This document shows positions 10,871-22,995 of a stretch of 64,000 bases of DNA, piece after piece. Position 1 is the first letter of the stretch; each line of letters begins with the position of its first letter. The notes under the pieces were generated by a model. That model was not told the DNA's origin, made no database searches, and saw only the letters and a program-made list of their open reading frames with translations. The DNA lies in NCBI GenBank assembly GCA_014871385.1, contig CM026426.1:31517386-31581385 (forward strand). The letters run 5' to 3'. This stretch comes from Ceratodon purpureus. Lineage: Eukaryota > Streptophyta > Bryopsida > Pseudoditrichales > Ditrichaceae. The translations under genes were made by a program, and so were the position numbers.

Positions 10871-10967
10871 GCAGTCAGCTACCCTTGGGCTGTTGAAGGC
10901 AAAATGCACAAAGTGGGGGGGGGGTGCGAATCAGTGGAGGAGGGTGGCAATTTCTACTCACGGGGCC
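10871..10967 (-). promoter_or_regulatory. Promoter/leader block, copy 2, with degenerate TATA
   Basis: Counterpart of 9874-9967. At the aligned TATA position (10,950-10,957) the minus strand reads AGTAGAAATT, so the box is degraded. A run of ten G is present where copy 1 has six. Confidence 0.7.
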
Positions 10968-11284
10968 GACAGTGTGGGCGTGAGCAGGTTGGGCGCGCGC
11001 AGGCTGGTACGGGCGCGAGCACGTTCATCCTAAGCTACAGGCGCGCGCGACCCTGATCGGGCGAGGGTAATCAGGCACGATCACTGTGAGCGCGCGAGAC
11101 AGACGACGGGCGCGATCACTACGAGCGCGTGAGACAGACGACGGGCGCGGGCGACCCTGATCGGGCAAGGGTAATCGGTCGCGATCACAGCGCGCGCGCG
11201 AGACTGACGACGGGCGCGATCAACCACATATGACAGGCGCAAGCAAGCGCAAAGACGCCCGCGGACACGACAACGGGCGCCAAC
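10965..11284. repeat. CpG-dense short-motif array 5
   Basis: GGGCGCG units mixed with longer sub-repeats (GAGCGCGTGAGACAGACGACGGGCGCG type, about 45-60 bp spacing, near 11,087, 11,123 and 11,195). It lies upstream of the small coiled-coil gene. Confidence 0.78.
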
Positions 11285-11475
11285 CATGGTAAACAGTAGT
11301 AAACTGTCAGGACAGTAATTTTGCTCGCGGTCGGAAGCCCGTCCGATAAGCGTCCGTCCGATAACCGTCCGTCACGTTCGTCACGTGACTACACGACAAT
11401 TATATGGCCCGTCCGTCCATTATGACAACCCTGATTCATACATGGTTTTCTATATTTCTACAATCTATAACTAAC

Positions 11476-13630
11476 TCATAAAGGTAAATAGAATATAAGA
11501 AAACGCAAGAGAGTGAGTTGAGAAATAACTCCGGGGGGATAAGAGGACAGCTGAATTATTCTGGAGCTTGGAGTGTTGGGGAAGTGGTAATTGGTTCCAA
11601 CGAGTAGACGAGTCTGAAGATTAATAGTGACGCTGGGGTGGGCCCAAGCCCAGAGAGGATGAACCTGTTTCGTGCCCCTGGTTTTGCAATAACGTGACAC
11701 GGTGCGAAATGCGAGTTCAGCCCAGTCCACTTCTTCCCCAGTGTTATACTCATAAATCAGAGCCTGGGCAAATGCAAGTCCAAAGTCGTTATTTGCACGT
11801 TTCTCCACTTGATGAACCCGAAGCCAAAGCCATTGCAATCTTTCGTTGAAAAAGGTACAGTGGGGGTTGAGTCTGTAGCCGTTGTTCGATCGATCTCCAC
11901 CACAATGAAACATTATCTTGCATTCTTTTTTGCTGACATGTTGCTCAGTCAGTATGCTACCGGGGATGAGTCTAGTCGCATTCAGCTTGGTGACGTGTTT
12001 GAACCAACCCTTCTCGGGATAGTAGAAAGTCTCCATGTTGATGTCGTTTGAAGCCCTGAAATAGTGTAAGAAACAGAGGCAACGAATACTGTAAGAAATC
12101 AGAGAATTCATTTCATCGAGTTAGGACATTGACATCAGAAGTATCATTCGCATGTAAAGTATTCAACTGCGAAAGATAGGATAGGAACCTAGCTAGGATA
12201 TACTAGACCGTGAATTAGGACATGAAAGAAAAGACTAGATCCTAGCCAGGAAATACTTTGACAGTAAGGAACGTGGAAATAAAGGCTACGGAATCTGGTG
12301 ACAGGAGTTGAGTAATCTAGAACAGGAGTTACGGGTGCTGGAAAAGGACTAAGGAAAATGTGAACATCTCCTACACTGGAATTCTAAGGACTTAGGAAAT
12401 GAAGACCGCATTCAGGGATACAAGTCCAAACCTTGGCAAGGAAAAAGGAACGCTAATTGTGAAAAGGGTATGCTCAGGAAAAAGGACCGCAAACCACGAC
12501 TACAAAGGAACAGTAGGAAGTGAGAAGGAGGTGACTTCCTAGGATGAAACCAGCAACTCCAACACAAAAACCGGAACCAGTAAATAAAAAATGAAAGCCA
12601 GGAGATCGACATCAAAACAAGGACATTGATAGAAAGGAACAAAACCTGAAAAGGAGGAAGAGTATTGCATACTCCTTGCAAACTGTGGAGGATGCTCGAC
12701 CCGGACAATGTTTCCAGCGAGTACACCGGAACAGGACCACCAGTGCAAATTCAGGCGTTTCTAACGAAAATTCATATCAGGAGCAAGGAATGGCTACTGG
12801 ACACGACAATGGTTTACTGATGCTAATTCTGATCTCCTACTTTATGTACTGTTTTCCTATTGCATCACATTAGACCCGGAAGTACAGAGATTTCCACGCT
12901 CAAATCTCCTTGGAAGGTCACAGCTAAAGAACTTCTTCTCCAAAGCGCATAACCTCAAAGGAAAACTTAACATGTGGACTTACAAACTCACCTTTGAAAT
13001 CCTTGAACTCTTTGATGACTAGGAGCTGAAGCATTTGGTGAACAGTGGAGAAATGCGTGACTCCAGACCCTGCCAACGATGACAGTGAAGGAAAAAGGTA
13101 AGTGTTTCTCAAAATGAAAGCACTATAACACAAGGATCGTGGCCCAAAAGCAATACATCTTCAATGCGAATGATACACAGAGCTCAAGGTCCTGGAAATA
13201 CTAACATGAATCACTTGGAATCAAACACAACCTGGAGAGCACTAACCAAGCACACCACAACAAGAACAACAATGTCGCCAAGAACTTCAGCTCCTTTCCA
13301 AGATTCCAAAGAGAGAGACGACCACGGAATAATGGATGCCGACACCCAAAGTGTCGCATCCAATTAATTCTGCCACGGCTTGGGCTGTCCATTGACCCGT
13401 ACCTCCTTCTAGCCCAACATCCAAGTGCAATGATTAGAACCAAATCCTAGGAATGAAGTGAAACCCAAAAACCAGCGATTCAAGTGCAAATGAAGTACAA
13501 ATTAAATGTGAAAGTTTTGAAAATCGGCTTCCATGTACCTGTCCACCATGGCATGCGGAATCTCTGGTAAGGTTTGTAAAACACACAGACCACGAGAAAT
13601 CAGAAGTAGTGGCCTCCGAAATGATCCCAT
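11476..13630 (-). CDS. Three-exon gene, unknown, sharing a domain with the RING gene
   Basis: Proposed exons are 13,630-13,539, 13,069-12,992 and 12,055-11,476, about 249 residues, ending in TGA. Splice sites are GGACAG|GTACAT, TTGGCAG|G, CAAAG|GTGAGT and TATTTCAG|G. All junctions are in the same phase (AG|G), which is the main support. Exon 3 encodes FYYPEKGWFKHV, then a block ending RLQWLWLRVHQVEKR and TGEEVDWAEL. That block resembles the N-terminal domain of the RING gene (RCLEVWQVLYNRAMN, LHRQVDWRTI). The function is unknown. No GC-rich array was seen upstream. First exon and start are the least certain parts. Confidence 0.5.
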
Positions 13631-14242
13631 GGTACCAAACTCACACAAACACCTATTCCTTGGGGCTTGATGCCTAACTGTAATCTTTAGAAAACTCACA
13701 CGAACAGTTTGAATCTAGCAAACAATTTGCACAACAAACCCACAAACCTCTCTCACAATTAGCTAAAACACTTAGAGAATCTAGTGCGTCCAAAACCCAA
13801 CAAAGACTCTGAGAAACAACTAAACAAAACCCTAGGGAGAGAGAACGGCGTGTACAAGGAACCCTACTGCGTGGAATCCAGGGAAACCAATTGGGGGGGA
13901 AGATGAACCGGGTATTGGGGGGAAGACGAACCGGATATTACCCAGGTGTTGTCTAAGTACTAGGATGGTACCGGCAGAGTATATATCGGGTATCACATGG
14001 ACATGGACGTTGTAGTGAGGCTGGTGCGCCAAAAAAAAACGCGGGAACACAGTGGGACCATCTGATTGGCCCACGAGTACGCGGGAGATACAGGTGGCAG
14101 TTCCTAATTAGAGGGACGACATGGCGGGAAATTTAGGAAAAGAAATAAATATTCCCAAAGGTTAAGAAAACATAGATAAATATGTAATAATTTGATTGGC
14201 CAGGAAATAAAATATTATTTTAATTACAAATATAAATTGTAA

Positions 14243-14297
<55 letters not shown>

Positions 14298-15590
14298 ACG
14301 CAAAGAATGACACCAAATTCCCAATTACTTTGCAAAAGACACATGTGAAAATATTATATTGGCTATAAAATAGAATATACTTTCGTATATTATATTCCTT
14401 TAAATAGTGATGTAGGTGGACAATAGAAGACGAATATAGAGCGCCAACGATGACATCATACCCCGCAATGTCTTCACAAAAAATAAACAATGATGACATC
14501 ATACCCTCGGAAGCAATAATAAAAATAAAATAAAATAAAAATAAAAAAGACACATGTGATAATTAGATTGGCTTTAGATAGAATATATTCTTATTGAGTA
14601 ATTTAGTTGGACAATACACTAAGAAAATATAGAGTTAATAATGAAATCATATTCCCCTTGTTATATAAGAAAAAAAAAAACAAACTGAGGTGGCAAAATT
14701 AGAGTGGCTCGTAATTAAAATAATCCTTCAAATAGTATCATAGGTAAATAACATAAAAATATTACCAAGTGTCGAGGTTGATAAACGACTGTATAAATAA
14801 TTGTAAAATTAGACAATATTGGTACATACGCCCATAATTAGAGTCACATAATTCTAGGTTTGTTCTTAGAAAGTAGTAACGATATTTATAACTAAGAGAA
14901 TTGAGAAGTCAAAAAGAGGAACAACATAATCCTGTTATGGATTCTTATGTTATTCTTAAGTTTTGTAAGGTCATTTTTTGTATACTGTGAAACAAATAAA
15001 TACAATTTGGATTAATACATTAAGCAAATCTGAGTGCACTATTGGTCACTGGTTTTATACTGAAAAGTTATCCACTCGAAATGATAGTTACATACACTGA
15101 TTTCTCGAAATGTACCCATTGTCAATAATTTGATGTCATGGTAGACATCCAAAATAGTAAATCTCGGTTTCGGCAAAATCAGTATATCATTTCAAGGAAG
15201 GAGCAGTAAGGAATCTACGACACGCATAGATTTGAACACACTGTTGACTTTCTTCGATCCTACCTTAAACCAAGTTTAGATTGAAGTTATCCCATATTGA
15301 TTGCAAGGTAACCCAGCTGCGGTAATATAATGGATTTTTACTATTACTCTCTTGTCAGTTGGCAACCGAATCCTGGTTCAGAGTTGGGACGAGAGAAATC
15401 AAGTGGAGTGACGTACGTCGCCCCAGACTGTGCGGGGACCGGTTCCAACATGACACAATACAAAACTAAATAGGAGCCGGTTCATGTACGCGTGAGGACC
15501 ATTTTTTAAAAATCATGTGCACTCCCTTTTTGCCTAAACAGACTCTTTTCCTAATTTGGTGACTTTTTATCTTTTACACACATAGTCAGC
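13631..15590. other. Spacer, AT-rich
   Basis: No believable gene. It includes a TA microsatellite and short A/T-rich low-complexity stretches. Confidence 0.5.
14244..14295. repeat. (TA)n microsatellite
   Basis: About 26 uninterrupted TA dinucleotides. Confidence 0.95.
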
Positions 15591-15605
15591 CGGAAGGAAA
15601 TAGCA

Positions 15606-17672
15606 GTGGATGTAGCAAAAGTGATAGTCATGTTGGCCCTTCTTGCTCCCACCAACCTCTGGGAACTCAGAGGATTTCTGGGGTGTGTGGGATACTACCG
15701 GAGGTTCATTGAAAACTATCCACGGTTGGCAATGCCACTGACGGAGCTGCTCAAGAAGGAAGAAGAGTACCTTTGGACAGAAATCCGTCAACAGGCCTTT
15801 GAAGAATTGAAGAGACGGTTGGTCACAGCCCCTATACTAGCACCACCGGACTGGTCGAAATCTTTCCATGTCACTTTGGATGCCTCCGGTTGGTGTGTGG
15901 GAGCTATTCTATGGCAATTGGATGACGAGGGCCGGGAAAGGCCCATCTATTATGCCAGCCGGCAGATGAATCCGACCGAGAAGAATTATACGACAACCGA
16001 ACGGGAGGCTCTAGCCGTCATTTATGCGTGCAAGAAGTTTCGCCATTACCTATTGGGGTACAAAGTCATCTTCCATACGGATCATGACTCGCTGAAGTAT
16101 CTAGTCAACAAACCGGACCTGTCCGGAAGGTTGGCCAGGTGGATATTACTTCTTCAGGAGTTCAACTACGAAGTTATTGTCAAATCCGGGAAGTCTAACC
16201 TCAATGCAGATTACTTGTCGCGACAACGGGGAAAAGAGAGCAAGGAGGAGATATCTTCAGAGTTTCCGGATGAATTTCCGGAAGAATACCCGGTTGGTAC
16301 CAGTATACAGGATATACCGGACCCCCGCGACCTTCCGGTCGTAGGAGAGACGTCTTCCGTCTACCGAATTCAGGAGGACGAAGGGGAGGACCAGGATCTT
16401 CAGCGGATTAAGAACTATCTCCAGACTCAGAGGTATCTGGAAGGACTGAGTAGGGAGGAGAAAAGTGTGTTTCAGCACCGGGTGGCACCGTACTTTCTAG
16501 TCGGAGAATTGCTTTTCAAACTAGGGGCGGATGAAAAACTCCGACGCTGCCTAGAACCCATCTATTGCCGGAAGGTCATCCGGGCTCTGCACGATGGACC
16601 GGCCGGAGGACACTATGCATCCGTCATCACCGTACAGAAGATCCGCGAGGCCGGATACTGGTGGCCACACCTTCACCGGGATGTTCATCAATTTATAAAA
16701 GAATGCGACCCCTGCCAACGGATAGGAGCTCCGGCCGTGCGGCATCACTGGCCGCTAACTCCCATTGTCCCCCTAGCACCGTTTGAAAAATGGGGAGTGG
16801 ATTTTATTGGGCCAATTCAACCTTTAGGCACTCAGAGGCACCGGTACATCATTTTGGCGACGGACTACGCCACAAAGTGGGTAGAAGCCAGGGCCACTTG
16901 GAAGAATGATGCCAAGACATCCGCCCGGTTCATATTCGAAAGGATAATGATGCGATTTGGCCATCCGTTGGAGATAGTGAGCGACCGGGGAACACATTTC
17001 CTGAACGAAGTGGTGGCCGGTCTGACCAACCAGTACGAGGTCAAACACCGGAAGACCACACCGTACAATCCTAAGGCAAACGGATTGACGGAACGTGCCA
17101 ACGGAATAATTTGTAAGATTCTGACCAAAGTAGTGACCTCACATAAGACGGACTGGGACCGGAAACTGACCTCAGCCGTCTATGCGTACAACACGGCGCA
17201 CAAGAGTACGACCGGACGGACTCCGTATTATCTGGTATACGGACAGGAGGTACTTCAGTCCATCGAAACGGAAGTAGAGACGTTGAGGGTGCTCGCAGCC
17301 AACCACGGAGATAAAACGGATGCACTCGACCACCGTCTACAGGTCATCGACCGGATGGAGGAAGACCGGATGGAGGCATTAGAACGGACAAAGGAGGTCC
17401 AAGCAAAAAGGAAGGAAGTGTATGACAAGCGAATCACAATGGATAAAGGAATCGAAGAAGGAGGATTGGTTCTAGTCTATGACAGCCGGTACAAGAATTT
17501 TCCGGGTAAGTTACATACTCGCTGGATGGGACCGTTCCGGGTTGATAAGATTTATTCCAATGGGTCATTACAACTTTCAGATCTAGAAGGCTATCCAATG
17601 TACACTAGGGTGAATGGATCCCGGGTCAAACTGTACAGACCAGATGACGTTCGCGAGGACGCTCACGGGTGA
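15606..17672 (+). mobile_element. Element C: RT end, RNase H, integrase
   Basis: 688 codons, ending in TGA. RT thumb (LRGFLGCVGYYRRFI); RNase H (VTLDASGWCVGAIL, TTEREALAVIYA, FHTDHDSLKYL); the integrase HHCC finger (HDGPAGGH, then CDPCQRIG); the integrase catalytic core (WGVDFIG, IVSDRGTHF, and Glu in NGLTERANG); and a C-terminal RWMGPFRV block. The catalytic protease and palm parts of the polyprotein are not in the window. Confidence 0.9.
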
Positions 17673-17683
17673 AAAAGGGGTAA

Positions 17684-18265
17684 TGTGGAAAGTGATTTCC
17701 ACGGTTGGCACACCAGAATACTAATTCCGGTAGGAAAATGATAAAAATTTAAAAATTTTACGTTAGAAATACGGAAGTACTAAGCCGATAAGTGAAACAA
17801 CCGGTTAAGACGGTTGGCCGAATAAATAAGAGACCGGAAGGTCAGCCGGGTGAGATCCGGTCGTCTGCGGTGGAGGAGAGCGGGTACAGTCCGTATGACA
17901 GAACCCTAACACGGCAGACTTAAGGATAACCACCAAAAGGTACAACGCACACGGGGAGAATGGCTGCAACCATTAAAACGCCGCCGGTCGCCACCGTCCA
18001 ATGATGAAGGGCTACAACAGTCCGTCATGATGAGCTACGAACGGGTGGGCGTGAGGGCAGGTATAAAAGGAGGAAGAACAGCCGTGCTCCTCCTTTCTCT
18101 TTGTCATTTTGTGGCACGCCGGGTCCTTGCGTTCTAAGGCGGAGGGCGCAATTAGGGTTGGACGGTAGGAGAGAGACGGTGAGATGGAAGTGTTTCCGTT
18201 AGGCAAGAGATTGTGGTGAGGATCGTGCGTGCAGGTGTTACCGGAGTGACGGAGAGGAGGACTTA
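17684..18265 (+). mobile_element. Element C: probable LTR
   Basis: Starts TGTGGAAAG just after the polypurine stretch GAAAAAGGGG. It contains a TATA box, TATAAAAGG, at 18,062. The left end is fairly clear. The right end is uncertain (about 18,106-18,265), because no partner copy is available to compare. Confidence 0.45.
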
Positions 18266-18309
18266 GCAGAAATGGTAGAAAGGGGAAGGAACCAGCGGAG
18301 GAAGGACAG

Positions 18310-19689
18310 TTGTTCAGGGTACAAGGGGTAATGCCGTTGATGCCGGCAGAGGAGAGGGAGAGGGAGCTCCTCCGGACCGCTTTAGAATCTATGGGTTGTG
18401 AGGTCCTACTGGACAAGGCATGGGGTTGGAAGCATGCCCTTCCGGCCCAGGAGATCCTCATCAAGAATCCCGAGAATAGAGGAACCATCCGGGGAGAGCC
18501 GGATAAGTGGACTGCACAACTCTGGAGGGATACGTATGGTTTCAAGAACTCTGGAGAGGTCTCGACACCGGAGACCCGGGAGTTCATATACCGGTATCTC
18601 AAGGGGTCCGGAGATCCGAGAGAAGGATGGGAGCTGGAGGACATCGCGAATCCGGAGGCCCGGAGAGTCGTAGGGTTTATGAACCCTATTTTCCATCCGG
18701 AAAAGCCCAAACGGATAACCATCAAGTGGGCGTCCGTTTTCATTGGGGCCATGATCGGTGAATTCACGGTAGACTGGGGCGTCATGATGAAGACGATAGT
18801 CGACCGGCAGGTAGCCAATCTCCGGAAGACCAAGAAGCAGGCCACATGCCTTCCGTCTTTCCTCATTCACCTCTACCGTCACAAGGGGCTGTTGAGTCCT
18901 AAGGAGATCCGGGAGTACGATGAGATCACAAGCTATCAGCAGTTCGCTGAACCGGAAGAAGTGTCCGATCAGGACGATGATGATGATGTTATCGAGGTCT
19001 CCCCCACGCCGGCTAAGAGACCCCGTCCCAGCCCAGAGAAGGGACAGCCATCCGGATCACCTCGGACCCCCACACCAGCCAAGCGAACCTTGAACACGGA
19101 GGTCCAACAGCCCACCGGACCACCGGAGCACACCGGGGATCCGTACCAGGACTTAGTTAACCTATCCGAGCAGGCGTCAACGTATGCTCGGTTCCTACAG
19201 TCGACTAGGCAGGCGGAGGGCCGGTTGGCTAGGGAGGTAATGTCCATTACGGAAACGGACCGGTTGGAGGATTGCCTGAGTATTCTTCGCAAGCACCGGG
19301 ACTTGGCCAGTCTCCAGAACAAGCACATGGACTGGCTAAAGAAGTACCGGGAGAGGAATCAGAAGCTCGAGCAGGAGGTGCTTGATGCGCGGAAGGATTA
19401 CAGTGACGCCCGTGACCGGGCAGTCGAGGCCATCCGGCCGGTCGCCGAGATCAAGGCCACTTTAGCTCTTCCGGTAGATGTCGCCAATCAGTGCGCCGTT
19501 TACCAAGCCTTCTTGACCCGTCAACCGGATCCGACTGTCAAGAAGATTATAAAGTTCATGCACGACCGGACGCAGGTGATGAAGGACACTTGGACGCAGA
19601 TGAAGAACCTGGTGGAGATCCTCGGTTCCGCAGAGGCCGGTCCGTCATCTGAGCCATCGACAGGACCAGTGAAGAGGGGCAGCGGCTAG
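18310..19689 (+). mobile_element. Element C: gag-position ORF
   Basis: 459 codons. The N-terminal globular part contains KRITIKWASVFIGAMIGEF and PSFLIHLYRHKGLLS, loosely reminiscent of plant transposon-associated domains. An acidic, Pro-rich linker (DQDDDDDVIEVSPTP) and a coiled coil (YRERNQKLEQEVLDARKD) follow. There is no zinc knuckle. Composition matches the pol frame, so it very likely belongs to the same element family. Gag identity is inferred from its place after an LTR. Confidence 0.5.
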
Positions 19690-20740
19690 GAGAAGGAGGA
19701 GGCGCTCAAGCCAACGATAAGCAGCAGCAGCCCGAAAGAAGACCGCAACATTAGAACCAAGGGCGACAGCAGCACCACAGTCAGGCTACACTACTAGGAA
19801 CTTCAGCATTTCTTCCGAGTTTTCAATTTAGCTTAGATAGTTTCCCAGGATGTGATGATTCAGTGAGAGAAAAACTAGAACAGTGGAGAAGAATTAGAGG
19901 GTTAAAGAGGGAGAAAAGAAGAAATAAAAAAAAAAGCAAACAGAATTTAGGAAGATAGTTCAAGTAAAAAGAGAGGGAATAGATCAGGAAAGGCAGGCGG
20001 AGCAAAGGGGTCAGCTGCAGGACCTAGGAAACTGCCGAGGGAATAGAACTAGGGGACATATTTTAACTTTCAGGGATTGGGGAGGAGAAGAATCAGTCGA
20101 GGAAGGGATCGACTAGCCAAGACAACAGGGCAGAGACGTGAAGAAAACAAGAATGGCAACCAGCGGAGGCACCAGCCGCAAGGATACCATACAGGCAGTC
20201 AGACCGGGAGTAAAGGGTACCCTGCATAACTACATGGCGAAGACTGGAGCGAGGGCAGAACAAGAGCAGGAGGAGGTTCGGCCTGAACAAGGGGAGATCC
20301 GGTGAGAACAGATGGAAGCCTGACCAGGACAGGGGGAGATCTGGCCAGGGCAGGAGGAGATACAACCGGCAGAAGGGGAAGTACCGCCACTTCAGACACA
20401 GGAGGCACTAGTAGAAGACTCAGACAGTGGACCATCTCGACAGTGGAGCAGGCCAGGTGACTTCGGGCCATTGGAGGATAGCAACAGGACCAGCTGCGGG
20501 ACCAGCACCAGTAGTCTCCGGAGATTCAGCGACAGAAAGATTGTCATTGTATTGGCAAAGGGTAGCGGCGTTGGTTGCTCAGATGTTGTCATAGGTGGAA
20601 TCCGTCAATGTATCGCTATTATTAGGGAAAATCCGGGGTCTCCAAAAGGCCTTGTAAGACAGCCCAGGTTAGGTGAGCTTCCTGCCCAAACAGCCCTCTG
20701 CTGCTGTCAGCACGAGGAGCGAACGCTACCTGCAGCGGTC

Positions 20741-22024
20741 TGACAGGGTTCGGAACGGTGCTGCGTGGCAGGGGATTGCCTTGTTGGCGCCGAGGTGTCG
20801 ACGGTGGTCGAAGAGCGCCAAGGAGTGGAATTTATTGCTCTGCGAATAATAAACTCCCTTGATCCGTTGCCTCAATCCATGGTTTCTTTGACTTGTTGCC
20901 ACAACGGTTCAGGCGTAATGGCGCCACCAGCTCTACGCCGTTCAGCGCCAAGAAAACAGGGCACGTAGTTCTGCTTCAAGCAATTTGATTATGCCACTAT
21001 GACACGAACAATTCAATTTGATTTGCTCCAAATGACGATGGCGCCCGAAATCGATGGTGCAAAATTGAGTTTCAGAATAATGTATTTCTGGCGTCCGCTA
21101 GCAGCAACGGCGCCGAAGGCTCGTTCTTAGTCGGCGATACTAGCTTCATCAAAAGGATGCAAATTTGATGTACTTGTGGGAAAGGTGAGTTGCCACGGTA
21201 AACTTTTGTGGGGTGTTTGTAGGTTAATGGGTTTTAGGAATTTGAAATTCTGTGCCATCAGACCTTGTTGCCACAATGGTTTCTAACATTGTAGGTTTCT
21301 AGGTCAAAGGTGTGGCCCGTGTTTCACCGAACTATATTAGAAGTAGTTGTGATTGTAAATTTGGTCGTCCGACAATAATTATAACAGTTTAGAGAGTTTG
21401 TTCACATTTTTTTTGGGCATTGGAGGTATCCGAGAATCATATGTGTATCCGAGAATTCAATGAATCCATTTGCATTCATTGGATTCATCCGAGAATTTGC
21501 ATTCATTGAATTCATCCAAGAGTTCATTGAATTCATAAGCCATGGAGAGCAGGGTCTCCAAGGATATACATACAGGCTGATGTATCATTGTATACATGGT
21601 CCTACATAGGAGGAGACGTGGATCTAGTTGAGACAGCTGAGTGAAGAAGTGCTTCTGCTTAGAGGCAAAGCTATGGCTAGCAACTCAAGGGTGGCTGAAG
21701 AGCTCCAAATAGAGAGTATGTGTTGTGTTGAGTTTTAGAAAACATGCACAGATTTGCGGGCTGAATTACAGGCCCGCCGCAATTTCCATGCCCAAAGGGT
21801 GGAGCAATTGGAGTCCGTGTGCGGAGTCTCCAAGAAGACGTTGAGCGCTGCCAGCGGAGGGCCAACTTTGAAAAGGAGACCCCATGGGCATGTGACGTAG
21901 GGCTCACGCTCTTAGCAGGATTCACGTGTTGAAACTTGGATCAGGTGGAACAAAAGCAAGAATGAAGCTTATACGGACAGTGGTGCAACTAGATGTGTTG
22001 TAGTCTGCTGTCAACAGAAACCGA
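20741..22024. other. Decayed sequence, nothing recognised
   Basis: GGCGCC-containing fragments near 20,780-21,120 and a short ATTCATTGAATTC-type repetition near 21,450-21,540. The 5' exons of gene P may start within it. Confidence 0.4.
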
Positions 22025-22990
22025 GTGGAGCGTCGGCGCCAACGCATGTGGGGGGATAAAGAGTCCCAAAGTAGAACCGCAGTAGCAGTAACTCGAATTT
22101 TGTCAAGGCATGAAGGTGTAGCCCTCACTTCTCAGCCTGCAATGGCACATATTCAGTCAGAGATTGTGAACAATTTGCTTAAATCGATTGGTAAGAGTAT
22201 TGGATCGGACAAAATTCTTGCTGCTTGCAACCAGGCAGGGGTTTCCCATCAGGGATATGATGCTATCTACAAAGTTATGAAGGCTCCCATTGCTAATCTC
22301 AACAAAAAAGTGAGCGGCAGTATTTTGCCAAGCCCCTATCATGTGAAACTACTTTGGCAGGAGTTAAATGCAAACTTGCCATAGTATATAGGCGAATACT
22401 ACCATGGTGAAGGTTGATTAACGCTGCCAGCAAGTTCTAAGAAGAACAAATCATCTGAGGACATGGTAAAAGAAGTCGTCTTGACTGAGAAGAATTCCTT
22501 TTTCACAAACCTTGAGGTGGTCCAAAGAAGCATAGTGATCTTCTACGGAATCATCGAAGAAGGTGTGTTTCTTCTATCGGTAATGTAAGCACCGCACTTT
22601 GTTGTTTTCAGAGTTTGCTGTCAGCAGGTGCATTTATCGAGAAAATTGTGCCCTGACAACCAATTGCTATGTTTCCACAGAGTTGAGAGGGGCACCGCTG
22701 GTATTTGTCATGAAATTGGACGAGGCTAAGATTGCGGATGGCAAGAAATTTGAACGTGTCAGCATCACGTTGATGAATAGGGCACTCAACACAAACATTC
22801 AGAAGGACTATGCCCTGTTTTTTTCAGTGCAATCGGAGCAAGAAATTTGGCCAGTTGCAACCTTTCAAGTGGAAAGGAGACCTACGAAGTTCTATCCTGG
22901 ATATTTGGGAGATCCAAGTTTCCAGCTGTGATTTCAGCATAGTTGAATGGCCAGAAACTTCAAGTCCCTAAAGTTGGTGAATTCCATGCG
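22025..22990 (+). pseudogene. Gene P, 5' part: transposase-like family, split by element A
   Basis: Coding pieces: 22,025-22,384 (SIGSDKILAACNQAGVSHQG, LPSPYHVKLLWQEL); about 22,440-22,560 (NSFFTNLEVVQRSIVIF, ending at a donor GAAG|GTGTGT); and from about 22,611 after TTGTTTTCAG (LRGAPLVFVMKLDEAK, ERVSITLMNRALN, SVQSEQEIWPVATFQ). The last piece runs to the edge of the LTR element at 22,990. Related coding resumes at 47,788 in the same strand and sense. I believe it belongs to a large, repeat-like transposase-related family, but the family name is not known to me. It is decayed, with in-frame stops (one TAG near 22,944) and a frame slip. Confidence 0.55.
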
Positions 22991-22995
22991 GAGTG

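Larger units (their letters stand above)
15590..20740 (+). mobile_element. Ty3-type LTR retroelement C, partial fossil
   Basis: A plus-strand Ty3/gypsy remnant that begins abruptly near 15,590 inside RT. It then holds RNase H, integrase, a polypurine tract, an LTR, and a gag-position ORF running into decayed coding sequence with PGQGEI-like repeats (20,250-20,740). The order pol-LTR-gag suggests the junction of two tandem copies or recombined elements. Codon use is strikingly rich in CCGG throughout. It is incomplete, although the two main frames are open. No second LTR was found in the window, so age cannot be estimated. Confidence 0.75.

Noticed and set aside
12412-12726. Hydrophobic minus-strand frame
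   Set aside because: It lies inside the intron of the three-exon gene and has low-complexity Phe/Leu/Ser text without family resemblance.
14162-14344. Tyr-Ile repeat protein
   Set aside because: It is a translation of the TA microsatellite.
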